This document shows, in pieces, positions 41,301-45,037 of a stretch of DNA of 64,000 bases (its first letter is position 1; every line of letters starts with the position of its first letter). Made by a program: the position numbers and the translations under genes. The notes beneath the pieces were generated by a model. It searched no databases. It worked only from the letters and a program-made list of their open reading frames with translations, and had not been told where the DNA came from. The DNA is from Zerene cesonia (lineage: Eukaryota > Arthropoda > Insecta > Lepidoptera > Pieridae). The stretch lies in contig NC_052106.1 of NCBI RefSeq assembly GCF_012273895.1, forward strand, positions 3,100,001 to 3,164,000, read 5' to 3'.

Positions 41301-44300
41301 AACAACTCAAGGATTCGATTCATCCATTTTGGTTTCGTATTAGTTTTAGTACTCAAACACAGATGTCGCTTTAACAAATTATACTCTTTCTTCAATATAC
41401 CTTTTGTTACATTGTATTCCTAACGTAATATTAGTCACAGTATAAAGATTATTAAACTGTGACACAGATACTATACTACTGACTGTTTACGCTATAGCTG
41501 TACTATAATAAGTTATTGCTCTTATTACAAACAAGACTTGTATAGAAAGGAATTGGGTTGTAATGGTTTATTGTTATAGATAAGTTCGGTCTAGCATTCG
41601 AAAGTCACTCAATTTTAGAGGCCGTGTATTTTTGTAACCGCCCTGTATTTTGAATATAATGAGCGTACCTTATAAACACATACCAATAAAATTATATGCG
41701 TACAACATAATAGTATAGTTTTATGTTATCTGTGGTACAACTTAAAAAAAAGCTTTTTTTTTACAAAATTTATTAATCTTGGAAAATGTTTCTATGGTAA
41801 CCGATACCATTATCGGTCTATAATTCCAGTGATATTCAAGGCATTTACTAAACCTTAATTTATTATTGTTAATGAATTACCTTCATCGTTAATGAATGAA
41901 TAATACATCGCAACAACTATATAAGTGCTAAAACTTAAAATTTAAATAATGGCAGCATTTTTTTTTCACGAACTTTATACTATTTAGTAATATTTATAAT
42001 TATTTATATAATTATTTAGTAATACGTTTTTTTTTAACTTACGATAACAAGAAAATTGTAATAAATTAATAACTAGGTAGTGTAAAAGACACTCCAAAAC
42101 TGTAATAAACGAATAACAAACAGCGCGACGGTTGGCTGGAAGTGACGATACGCAACATGAAGCTGCCGCCGTCGTCCATCCCGCGGCCCGACTGCTTCGG
42201 CTACCTCATGAAGCTCGGCTCCAAGTGGAAGTCGTGGGCGAAGCGCTACTGCGTGCTCAAGGACGCCTGCCTCTACTTCTACAGCGACGGGAACAGCAAG
42301 AGCGCCTTCGGTGAGTGGCCCTGGCCGTCTTATGTGTTTTACACTAGGGCAGAGAAGAAGGGAAGAGTTGTATCTAAAATTTGATAGTGTAAAAAGTTGG
42401 ATTTATTTGCAAATTGCGAACACATTGTGAAAAAAGCTTAAGTAAACTGATGTGCATTTAGTTTTTTAACATCAAATAAGAGGAGAGGGGAATAATTATA
42501 TAGTAGGCTTGATGATGTAGAAAAATTAATTTGTCTTGCATAATATTTTTTTGCCACTGCTATAAATGATGAAACGAAATCCTATCGAAGTAAGCCGGCG
42601 TCCATATAGTATGAATTATGAATTAAATCTATATGTTTATGGTCAGCCAAAATCTGGTCTAAAGGATAACAGGTCAAAACCCAGGGAACTTTATAAAAAC
42701 TTGTTATAAATTTGAGTCTAAAAGAGTCAGTACATACTAACATACAAACATAGAGATGAACCTAATAAAAACGCGTTGAAAACGTCAGACAGCAAGAAAT
42801 TATCACACTATTCACACTAAATATGAAGACAGTACAAGCAACAAACTCTGTGTATTGTAATGTACACACTAAATATGAAAAGACAGTACAAGCAACAAAC
42901 TCTGTGTATTGTATTGTACACACTAAATATGAAAAGACAGTACAAGCAACAAACTCTGTGGATTGTATTGTACACACTAAATATGAAAAGACAGTACAAG
43001 CAACTAACTATGTGTATTGTAATGTACACACTAAATAGAAAAAGACAGTACAAGCAACAAACTCTGTGTATTGTATTGTACACACTAAATAGAAAAAGAC
43101 AGTACAAGCAACAAACTCTGTGTATTGTAATGTACACACCAAATATGAAAAGACAGTACAAGCAACTGTGCGTAGTGTTTGTTGCTTGTACTGTCGTTTA
43201 ACAGTAGTACGCACAAGTAGTACAGTAGAGTGTGTGGCGGTGTGGCGCAGGCATGGCGTGCCTGCACGGGTACCGCGTGGCGAGCTGCGCGGCGGGCGGC
43301 AAGAAGTTCGCGTTCGAGGCCGCGCCCAGCGAGCCCAACCAGCGCCACTTCTACTTCCACACCGAGTCCGAGATGGACAGGAAGCGGTGAGCCTTTTTTT
43401 TTATAGTGGGGAAATCTTGCATAGATACCCACGGCCCCCGGGGATGGAGCCGTGGGTTATGTCGGATTCTTACCGACCAAAACCCTACTGTGTTCCGTCT
43501 AGCCACTTGAGTGAAGGGGCCACCGGAGCTGGTTAAAATACGTCCGCGACCCCCAGAAAGCGGTGAGCCTGGCGCTTTGCGATAGCTTTTCTATAACATG
43601 ATACGATAGCACTTCGCTTGCTTTGCAGGATTACACGTTTCGTGGTTATACGTAGGCACAGTCTCCTTGGTACGGTGGTTAATGCGTGAGCATAGAACCG
43701 CACAGATCCGAGGTTCGCTTCCCAGTAGATACCAATAAATAATGTCTCATCCTGGCGGGACACTTAAGACTGATCGCTTTCTTATCGAAGGCAAGTTGTC
43801 ATAACAAGGCAATTTACACATACGCAGTCTTTTTTTCACCTACCCTTATTCATTCCTTCATTCCTATAGCAAACTCTCTCCTTATTCATTACCCCTTAAA
43901 AAGGGATAACGAATTGACTGAGGCCCTTCTGTTTCAAATATAAATGGGCGGTAATATAGGTGGACCACCAGCTCAATTGCCCGCCCTAGCATTTACTATT
44001 ACGCATACTTATGCAAACCTCATGGCAGGTCTGTGTCCCAGCAGTGGGAAAGGAACGTATATGGGCTGATGATGATGATACCTATGTGGATATTTTTACG
44101 TGGTTATATGTAGTAAATTAGGTTTGTGATAATCATATGGGGCAGATGATATACTTCTGTTTCACTTATCGGTTTTCTTTATGGACAAGTAGGTGAACAG
44201 CCTTCAGTGTACTACCCGACCGAGACAATAGTTTTTAAAGAGACCCCGCCGGGAATCGAACCCAGGATCCATCGGTTATACACGTGTTGACCACTGTACC

Positions 44301-45037
44301 AACTGTCAACTAGAATGGCGGTCTTCTAGAAATTAGTTACCGTAAAATTAATTTTTTTTTTTTTGTGCGATGATCATGGTGAGGATGAATAATTTATTGT
44401 TACATGTGACAGTATGTGAGGATAGCTTTAAAGTGAATGCACAAGTGTGTAAAAACAGATCGATTTTCATGTCAGATGTGATCTGCATGTAATTGGGATG
44501 GAAAATGGTTAACCGAAAGTCTTCTACGATGAATCCTAATGGTACTATAAACACGAACTAAACTTTGGAAGTATGGATGGACATACATACATATGTATGG
44601 ATGGATGTTTGTTACTCTTTCACTGTAAAACTACTGAACCGGTTGCAAAGAAACTTCTATGTAGACAGCTAGACAACTGGGATAACACATAGGCAACTTT
44701 GTATCCCGATATTCCTGCGGGATACGGACTTACGGGTGAAACCGCGGGGCGCAGCTGGCCTTTATTATAATAGCTTATTGGATTTGGATGAAAGGATATA
44801 TTATTATAATTATTTATCGAACCTAAAAGTTTAAAAAATCATAACGTAACATTATAACATACCTGTTTATCTTCTCTTGATTATTTTAGTTCACCAAACC
44901 AATTTTCACCTTACGTAACTTTTAATATATGTATAAAAAAAAATAAAACAACAATCATTTTCTATTTAAAATATATTTATTACAGGTGGATGGCAGCCCT
45001 AGAGTACTCGATAGACAGATGGATGAAGGCCGGTTGA
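11331..45037 (+). CDS. Large PDZ and tandem-PH domain scaffold protein, 36 exons, 5' partial
   Basis: This is a spliced gene whose 36 exons (listed separately as E1-E36) join in a single frame. Each junction has AG/GT borders and matching phase, giving about 2140 residues and a TGA stop. Numbering starts at the first full codon of E1; no start codon was found, so the N-terminus is missing. Visible order: an acidic/basic N-terminal part with a RKRQR cluster (about 30), a Pro-rich part (170-300), and a long Ser/Thr/Pro/Lys-rich, probably disordered centre with a coiled-coil-like stretch near 540-570. A PDZ domain (about 1822-1900, FGFRI carboxylate-binding loop), PH1 (about 1913-2014) and PH2 (about 2039-2140) follow. 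PDZ domains bind C-terminal peptides and PH domains often bind phosphoinositides, so a membrane or cortical scaffold is inferred. There is no catalytic domain. CNK and syntrophin also combine PDZ and PH, but I see no SAM, CRIC or syntrophin-unique region. Orthologue not recognised. Confidence 0.88.
11369..14152 (+). other. Intron 1 of the PDZ-PH gene
   Basis: AT-rich, with no repeat or exon recognised. Small open frames near 12.3 and 13.6 kb lack phase-compatible splice borders. Confidence 0.5.
14153..14269 (+). CDS. E2, PDZ-PH gene
   Basis: 39 codons, phase 0 on both sides. They include an acidic YESEDENSG run followed by a RKRQR basic cluster that could act as a nuclear-localisation or phosphoinositide-binding patch. 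Donor GTCTGT. Confidence 0.8.
15291..15421 (+). CDS. E3, PDZ-PH gene
   Basis: Phase 0 in, 2 out. All three frames are open here. The one continuing E2 reads EFREQYCINNKQLDLLELEK..., a charged helix-prone segment, and its last two bases (AG) join E4 as Arg. Donor GTAAAT. Confidence 0.75.
15422..18348 (+). other. Intron 3 of the PDZ-PH gene
   Basis: AT-rich. A 72-codon open stretch at 16498-16716 has richer composition but no matching splice sites. Nothing else recognised. Confidence 0.45.
18349..18513 (+). CDS. E4, PDZ-PH gene (GC-rich)
   Basis: Very GC-rich exon with a weak acceptor (GGGCGCAG) and GTTAGT donor. The frame from E3 reads FGQPSPAPAELRAHD... and ends ...PEDEDFTRMEWP. A family-3 repeat begins about 65 bases after the donor. 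Confidence 0.75.
18578..18787 (+). mobile_element. Family-3 dispersed repeat in intron 4
   Basis: GTCGAGCACGCTGCGGCACC..., GTGAGTGGGAGAACCGGAAG and an A-run after GATATG. Begins about 65 bases after the E4 donor. Confidence 0.55.
19967..20029 (+). CDS. E5, PDZ-PH gene
   Basis: 63 nt with acceptor TTACAG and donor GTGAGT, phase 2/2. It encodes VDQIASVSRGG and a Pro-rich end (PRPPSIIP). Confidence 0.72.
20030..22032 (+). other. Intron 5 of the PDZ-PH gene
   Basis: AT-rich. Candidate exon-like stretches near 21.4-21.5 kb give stops in the required phase. No repeat recognised. Confidence 0.45.
22033..22098 (+). CDS. E6, short poly-proline exon, possible cassette
   Basis: 66 nt, phase 2 on both sides, donor GTAATG. 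The frame gives an eight-proline run (IPPPPPPPPLTIPP), a possible SH3/WW/EVH1 ligand. E5 also joins E7 in frame, so the exon can be skipped without frameshift. Confidence 0.68.
22627..22756 (+). CDS. E7, PDZ-PH gene
   Basis: Acceptor TTTCAG, phase 2 in and 0 out. It reads TKHVSFARSHTLTTFDDSV... and ends LIDGRVVQ. The CAG|GTTTTT donor is weak. Confidence 0.82.
23266..23470 (+). CDS. E8, Pro/Ala/His-rich exon
   Basis: Very GC-rich exon, phase 0 in and 1 out, donor GTGAGA. The frame PENKAYATLPVMFQPF... leads into a low-complexity APHAPHAP region and ends HEPAKVVVLG. Other long frames here are GC shadows. Confidence 0.85.
23813..23919 (+). CDS. E9, PDZ-PH gene
   Basis: Acceptor TTTCAG, donor GTACGT, phase 1 in and 0 out. 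Reads DTLKKGVMRTQATQTEAS... and opens the compact, AT-rich exon block. Confidence 0.88.
23997..24136 (+). CDS. E10, PDZ-PH gene
   Basis: Reads VKMVAAGVQTNGITVGVRR... and ends DVTAAIE plus AG. The donor GTTTGT opens an 87-base intron (24137-24223) that has no stop in frame, so retention would add 29 residues. Confidence 0.85.
24224..24859 (+). CDS. E11, long Ser-rich exon with coiled-coil segment
   Basis: 636 nt, acceptor TTTCAG, donor GTAAGT. It contains Pro-directed Ser sites (PPRSPRSPTS), an acidic stretch and a heptad-like segment (NRRNLEYLQQEIAKQAQIDR). It ends LSEGEILLDA. Confidence 0.92.
24933..25127 (+). CDS. E12, PDZ-PH gene
   Basis: 195 nt, phase 2/2 (symmetric). Reads RKTEIGSGSEGVKDAP..., then a charged REDREREAMFKQYIAQNY helix and GIFPFEPDGSF. 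Donor GTAATT. Confidence 0.9.
25303..25332. repeat. Perfect 12-bp inverted repeat in intron 12
   Basis: GTTAATGTAGTA, six-base loop TTTATA, then TACTACATTAAC. It could form a strong hairpin in the pre-mRNA of the 410-base intron. Too short and AT-rich to call a microRNA precursor. Confidence 0.7.
25538..25675 (+). CDS. E13, PDZ-PH gene
   Basis: 138 nt, phase 2/2. The acceptor is TTCTTAG; the TTCTTCAG eight bases downstream would give a frame with an early stop. Reads SSESNAPYEDFHEKYISYKH... Donor GTTGGT. Confidence 0.85.
25869..26036 (+). CDS. E14, PDZ-PH gene
   Basis: 168 nt, phase 2/2, acceptor TTTTCAG, donor GTAATT. Reads STAKSSPASPEITNHDLEEE..., Ser/Glu-rich. Confidence 0.9.
26112..26195 (+). 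CDS. E15, PDZ-PH gene
   Basis: 84 nt, phase 2/2, acceptor TTTTCAG, donor GTCTGT. Reads RDHSDGIWNESQATVLQLDS... Confidence 0.87.
26337..26487 (+). CDS. E16, PDZ-PH gene
   Basis: Long T-tract acceptor, donor GTATGT, phase 2 in and 0 out. Reads SSDLSSLAASPGALALLTPT..., then a Leu/Gln-rich QLLLLQHQQ and LDEEFDASQ. Confidence 0.9.
26581..27115 (+). CDS. E17, long disordered exon
   Basis: 535 nt, acceptor ATTTCAG, donor GTAAGT. Ser/Pro/Thr-rich: begins SQSPTSPRNKLDTSSSSS, includes KKRERALSPSRRQE, and ends in a Ser/Asn/Lys-rich tract. Confidence 0.92.
27194..27501 (+). CDS. E18, PDZ-PH gene
   Basis: 308 nt, acceptor TTTGTAG, donor GTAAGT. Contains two similar DxIVPxxSxP segments (DLIVPSFSPP and DFIVPNLSSP), possibly linear docking motifs. 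Ends KSKEDVPPRT. Reading past the donor would end after about 22 more codons. Confidence 0.9.
27745..27963 (+). CDS. E19, Lys/Glu-rich exon
   Basis: 219 nt, phase 0/0, acceptor TTTTTTAG, donor GTAAGA. Reads IISTRETTSLKSSSSGSYS..., then a mixed-charge Lys/Glu tract ending IPKNM. Confidence 0.88.
28047..28137 (+). CDS. E20, PDZ-PH gene
   Basis: 91 nt, phase 0 in and 1 out, donor GTAAGA. Reads GSLSDDERSVHYSSSGYYES, followed by an acidic DDDDDGG tract. Confidence 0.88.
28218..28778 (+). CDS. E21, Lys/Arg-rich exon
   Basis: 561 nt, acceptor ATTTCAG, donor GTAATG. Basic, Ser-rich: KRRKKKAFTLEFSKSYDD, many Lys/Glu repeats, KLHLNIPTSDDSSEQ. Retaining the 83-base intron that follows gives a short alternative tail ending ALEPFILRP. 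Confidence 0.92.
28862..28985 (+). CDS. E22, PDZ-PH gene
   Basis: 124 nt, acceptor TTTTTAG, donor GTGAGT. Basic: GTSNGNISPRKHRRLRDSP..., ends NNNHCGYS. Confidence 0.9.
29066..29286 (+). CDS. E23, last exon of the compact block
   Basis: 221 nt, T-rich acceptor, phase 2 in and 1 out. Reads SRPRRKSGSNESISLPGSLP..., ends SPRHRKQDK. The GTTCGA donor is weak. Read-through gives GSKQALLYIC and a stop, a possible short isoform without PDZ and PH domains. Confidence 0.85.
30197..30351 (+). CDS. E24, Cys/His-containing GC-rich exon
   Basis: 155 nt, acceptor TTCGCCAG, donor GTGAGT. Reads GSDSVFYSERTEHSGGADG... and contains HCLHCGKEVH followed by more His. This resembles a small metal-binding knuckle but matches no family I can name. 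Confidence 0.86.
30563..30773 (-). mobile_element. Helitron-like fragment, reverse orientation
   Basis: Starts CTAGACACTCGTCCCGGCTC and contains TAGCAAAATTTCATCAAAAT. Ends near TTTATGATATTAGTG, matching the reversed ATTATAAAT head of the family. Lies in intron 24. Confidence 0.5.
30830..31008 (+). mobile_element. Helitron-like element, diverged
   Basis: TTTATAAACGTGAAGTTTGG..., GTTTGTTACTCTTTCACGCG, ending CTTCCAGCTAG. The E25 acceptor lies 47 bases downstream. Confidence 0.55.
31056..31238 (+). CDS. E25, PDZ-PH gene
   Basis: 183 nt, phase 0/0, acceptor TTGGCAG, donor GTATAT. Reads ESYADATPDIVPAPAGFADS..., ends in a basic YRSEDKSRHYRHRQDVRAK. Confidence 0.88.
31378..31576 (+). mobile_element. 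Helitron-like non-autonomous element
   Basis: TCCTACTAATATTATAAATG..., GTTGCTCTTTCACGCAAAAA, ending GGGCGCAGCTAG, inserted between A and T. One of the cleanest copies. Lies in intron 25. Confidence 0.7.
31837..31960 (+). CDS. E26, PDZ-PH gene
   Basis: 124 nt, acceptor TTGTACAG, donor GTGATT. Reads SEERGKEEYASSEKPQDA..., ends SHASVDPD plus G. Confidence 0.85.
32777..32970 (+). mobile_element. tRNA-headed SINE (family 1) ending at the E27 acceptor
   Basis: tRNA-like head 32777-32849 with A box TGGTACAGTGG and B box GGTTCGATTCC, then AATAAAAAAAAATGTCTCGG and a body ending CCATACACGGGACTTC. E27 begins at 32996, so the region just upstream of its acceptor adjoins or derives from the SINE tail. 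Confidence 0.75.
32996..33127 (+). CDS. E27, Trp-rich exon
   Basis: 132 nt, phase 1/1, acceptor TTTGTAG, donor GTTAGT. Reads EHEECSGSSEGAEGRERG, then VYATPWWCGNWILLSETDDH. The aromatic content suggests a folded segment. A SINE ends about 25 bases before the exon. Confidence 0.87.
33345..33514 (-). mobile_element. SINE family 2, truncated, next to the E28 acceptor
   Basis: Minus-strand copy resembling 3019-3347: CTGCTGAAACACAGGCCTTC, GGCCAAGTGCGGGTTGGCAG and TTTCCTCACGATGTTTTCCT, but lacking the tRNA head. E28 begins 42 bases later. Confidence 0.7.
33556..33702 (+). CDS. E28, PDZ-PH gene
   Basis: 147 nt, phase 1/1, acceptor ATCTCAG, donor GTAAGT. Reads DTLASPEPSQEDPTESETEF, then NKRYVALTHRLVHRRACIEL, a basic helix-prone segment. 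Two broken copies lie 0.4 and 0.55 kb downstream. The acceptor lies just past a truncated SINE. Confidence 0.88.
33763..33791. repeat. Left arm of inverted repeat around tRNA-like unit
   Basis: TGAGAAATTTTGAAAGAATA followed by GAAAAATTT. It is the reverse complement of 33889-33918 apart from one extra T there. Confidence 0.8.
33816..33886 (+). tRNA. tRNA-like gene, cloverleaf-forming, anticodon position GGT with C33
   Basis: 71 nt fold into a full cloverleaf. Acceptor stem: TCACGGG with CTCGTGA (7 pairs, one G-T). D stem: GCC with GGC. Anticodon stem: TTGCT with GGCAA around the loop ACGGTTA. Five-base variable loop; T stem GCAGG with CCTGC around TTCGAAT. A box TGGCCAAGAGG and B box GGTTCGAATCC fit Pol III promoters, and six T follow at 33892-33897. 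Odd points: C at position 33 instead of U; anticodon GGT, which is not the usual animal tRNA-Thr form; outer pairing extended by two bases; a flanking 29-bp inverted repeat. It could be a real tRNA, a pseudogene or a tRNA-derived element; function is not established. Confidence 0.5.
33889..33918. repeat. Right arm of inverted repeat around tRNA-like unit
   Basis: AAATTTTTTCTATTCTTTCA followed by AAATTTCTCA, complementary to 33763-33791. The T6 run inside it could serve as a Pol III terminator. Confidence 0.8.
33925..34073 (+). mobile_element. Helitron-like element, 5' part replaced or missing
   Basis: GATGTGTGTGTGTGTTTGTT..., GCTGGACAACTGGAATAACA and the hairpin end GCGGGTGAAACCGC...CAGCTAG. 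The usual ATTATAAATG head is absent here. A similar TTTATAAATGAGAAA lies at about 33755, before the tRNA-like unit, so that unit may sit inside the element. Confidence 0.6.
34110..34204 (+). pseudogene. Decayed copy 1 of exon 28
   Basis: Starts after a GTTAG acceptor with ATACATATCGGAACTAAGCC and ends GAGCTCAATAAATGGCAGAC...TTTTG|GTGAGG, matching the start, end and donor of E28. About 50 bases of the middle are missing. The frame hits TAA after five codons, so it cannot replace E28. Confidence 0.8.
34251..34318 (+). pseudogene. Decayed copy 2 of exon 28 (5' half)
   Basis: Starts ATACATATCAGAACTAAGCC after CTCTGTTAG like copy 1 (141 bases upstream) and includes GGAGTCTGAAACAGAGG and AAGCGATACG from the middle of E28. 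It lacks the 3' half and has the same early TAA as copy 1. Confidence 0.78.
34325..35931 (+). other. Intron between E28 and E29, no further feature
   Basis: AT-rich. A 63-codon open stretch at 35588-35779 has no phase-compatible splice borders. Nothing else recognised. Confidence 0.45.
35932..36057 (+). CDS. E29, helical exon before the PDZ domain
   Basis: 126 nt, phase 1/1, acceptor CCGTTTTAG, donor GTAACA. The only frame that joins E28 to E30 is open: VKGVLSKPHGSLRQKLEEIF, then KLMLVLWCRQCEINRLVASE. Found from phase and coding appearance rather than length. E28 and E30 also join without it. Confidence 0.75.
36058..37097 (+). other. Intron between E29 and E30
   Basis: AT-rich. No exon, RNA or clear repeat seen. 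Confidence 0.45.
37098..37250 (+). CDS. E30, PDZ domain part 1
   Basis: 153 nt, phase 1/1. Reads ESDKTVVVRRGNEEFGFRIH..., with a FGFRI carboxylate-binding loop, then VSAIEPDTPAETSGLEVGD and IIISVNG, the classic PDZ core. GC-rich, donor GTAAAT. Confidence 0.93.
37577..37672 (-). mobile_element. SINE family 2 tail fragment
   Basis: ATC-rich run followed by CATCAGCCCATATGAGTTCC and TACTGCACTCC, the 3' end of the family-2 SINE on the minus strand. In intron 30. Confidence 0.6.
37760..37836 (+). CDS. E31, PDZ domain part 2
   Basis: 77 nt, acceptor TGTTTCAG, donor GTGAGT. Reads GINVLDKTHSEVVKIAHSGS and EILELD: the PDZ alpha-B helix with His at its start (THSEVV, class I-like) and the last strand. 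Confidence 0.93.
38203..38278 (+). mobile_element. Family-3 repeat, 3' fragment
   Basis: AATGGGCGTGGTAGCGCTTA..., GAACCACCAGATCCATTG, GATGACATAAAAAAAACC. It joins the LINE remains directly downstream. Confidence 0.55.
38310..39262 (-). mobile_element. Truncated RTE-like LINE, reverse transcriptase remains
   Basis: On the minus strand, 39275-38940 encodes IKITNLRYADDTALIANSKV, with the reverse transcriptase YADD motif at 39149-39138, then LTINKAKTKLMVIDRTNKMD. Downstream, in shifted frames, come SLVNKLVISLIFSDYGSETW and a Trp/Arg-rich end (RGRSPMRWTDQVES, WREIARK) typical of RTE C-termini. Frameshifts and stops make it inactive. It lies in intron 31, antisense to the host gene. Confidence 0.82.
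39570..39743 (+). CDS. E32, first PH domain part 1
   Basis: 58 codons, phase 0/0, very GC-rich. Reads VARTCEAVATLAHEGGPAAL, then YSGYLWRAAARP... and RWTRRWFVLKRDNCLYYYK, a typical PH beta1-beta4. A CA repeat starts within 15 bases of the GTGAGC donor. Confidence 0.92.
39754..39790. repeat. CA microsatellite after the E32 donor
   Basis: CGCGCACACACACACACACA... begins about ten bases after the GTGAGC donor of the first PH exon. CA-rich RNA near donors is a known hnRNP L-type binding context; a role here is inference. Confidence 0.85.
39822..39872 (+). mobile_element. SINE family 1, tail fragment
   Basis: CAATCTATCAGTGAAACAGG and TGTATGTCATATCCCTATTC match the body of the SINE at 32777-32970. 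Confidence 0.5.
40028..40213 (+). CDS. E33, first PH domain part 2
   Basis: 62 codons, phase 0/0, very GC-rich, acceptor GTCCCAG, donor GTGGGC. Reads SIHPVGALMLVNYQLSEEDA, then FRLQRGGGARLRLAADSPEA and the C-terminal helix SARWRAVLAHAIDA with its conserved Trp. Confidence 0.92.
40226..40348. repeat. Long CA-rich microsatellite after the E33 donor
   Basis: About 120 bases of imperfect CACACACG/CACACGTA units starting about 13 bases after the GTGGGC donor. Long open frames here on both strands are repeat artefacts. Confidence 0.9.
40780..40985 (+). mobile_element. Dispersed repeat, unnamed family
   Basis: GTTGTTGTAGCGGCAACAGA, CACGGTTCATGCGATATACA, GACAGACAAACGG and GAAGTCTTAGTAATAAG form the interior of a repeat I know from many Lepidoptera genomes. 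Ends uncertain; class not assigned. Confidence 0.45.
42124..42310 (+). CDS. E34, second PH domain part 1
   Basis: 187 nt, phase 0 in and 1 out. Reads RDGWLEVTIRNMKLPPSSIP, then FGYLMKLGSKWKSWAKRYCV and LKDACLYFYSDGN: PH strands 1-4 with basic residues suited to phosphoinositide contact. Donor GTGAGT. Confidence 0.93.
42822..43172. repeat. 54-bp minisatellite, about 6.5 units
   Basis: ACACACTAAATATGAAAAGA...CTCTGTGTATTGTATTGT repeats exactly every 54 bases (starts at 42864, 42918, 42972, 43026, 43080, 43134), with few substitutions. As 54 is a multiple of three, several frames stay open on both strands; these are not genes. Lies in intron 34, just before E35. Confidence 0.95.
43177..43196 (-). 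repeat. Inverted partial unit of the minisatellite
   Basis: GTTTGTTGCTTGTACTGTC is the reverse complement of the GACAGTACAAGCAACAAAC core present in every unit of the array upstream. It lies about 55 bases before the E35 exon, so it could pair with any unit in RNA. Confidence 0.85.
43251..43386 (+). CDS. E35, second PH domain part 2
   Basis: 136 nt, GC-rich. Reads GMACLHGYRVASCAAGGKKF, then AFEAAPSEPNQRHFYFHTES and EMDRKR. The donor sits inside a 13-bp duplication made by a retroposon. If it is not used, TGA follows at once and the PH C-terminal helix is lost. Confidence 0.92.
43382..43394. repeat. 13-bp target-site duplication carrying the E35 donor
   Basis: AAGCGGTGAGCCT: the last five bases of E35 plus the GTGAGC donor. 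This copy keeps the correct reading. Confidence 0.9.
43395..43557 (-). mobile_element. Poly-A retroposon (5'-truncated LINE or SINE) at the E35 donor
   Basis: On the minus strand the element runs from CTGGGGGTCGCGGACGTATT to CTATAAAAAAAAA. It is flanked by the 13-bp duplication AAGCGGTGAGCCT at 43382-43394 and 43558-43570, so it entered by target-primed reverse transcription exactly across the exon-intron border. Confidence 0.85.
43558..43570. repeat. 13-bp target-site duplication, downstream copy of the donor
   Basis: Identical AAGCGGTGAGCCT 176 bases downstream. It carries a second intact GTGAGC donor. Confidence 0.9.
43658..43785 (+). mobile_element. SINE family 1, diverged copy
   Basis: CTCCTTGGTACGGTGGTTAA (A box region), GAGGTTCGCTTCCC (B box region), then AATAAATAATGTCTCATCCT. 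Same family as 32777-32970. Confidence 0.65.
43845..43985 (+). mobile_element. Family-3 repeat, diverged copy
   Basis: CCTACCCTTATTCATTCCTT..., TTACCCCTTAAAAAGGGATA..., GGTGGACCACCAGCTCAATT; same order as the other family-3 copies. Confidence 0.45.
44010..44085 (+). mobile_element. SINE family 2, 3' fragment
   Basis: CCTCATGGCAGGTCTGTGTC, CCAGCAGTGGGAAAGGAACG, TATATGGGCTGATGATGATG: the tail end of the family in plus orientation. Confidence 0.6.
44133..44306 (-). mobile_element. SINE family 1, minus strand
   Basis: CATATGGGGCAGATGATATA..., GGAATCGAACCCAGGATCCA (reverse B box) and TTGACCACTGTACCAACTG (reverse A box). tRNA head at the right end. Confidence 0.7.
44534..44758 (+). mobile_element. 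Helitron-like element ending CTGG
   Basis: TCCTAATGGTACTATAAACA..., GTTTGTTACTCTTTCACTGT, GATTCCTGCGGGATACGG-type interior and hairpin GGGTGAAACC, ending GCAGCTGG, which fits the CTRR rule. Confidence 0.55.
44986..45037 (+). CDS. E36, last exon: PH C-terminal helix and stop
   Basis: Acceptor TTATTACAG. The shared Arg codon is followed by WMAALEYSIDRWMKAG and TGA. The Trp is the conserved PH C-helix residue. The 3' UTR runs on without a defined end; an AATAAA at about 45670 is one of several by chance in AT-rich DNA. Confidence 0.92.

Noticed and set aside
42822..43172. CRISPR-like regular array
   Set aside because: The 54-bp units are contiguous without variable spacers, in an animal intron.
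42762..43214. Several 65-115-codon open frames on both strands
   Set aside because: They come from the 54-bp minisatellite, whose period is a multiple of three and keeps frames open. The proteins are simple repeats.
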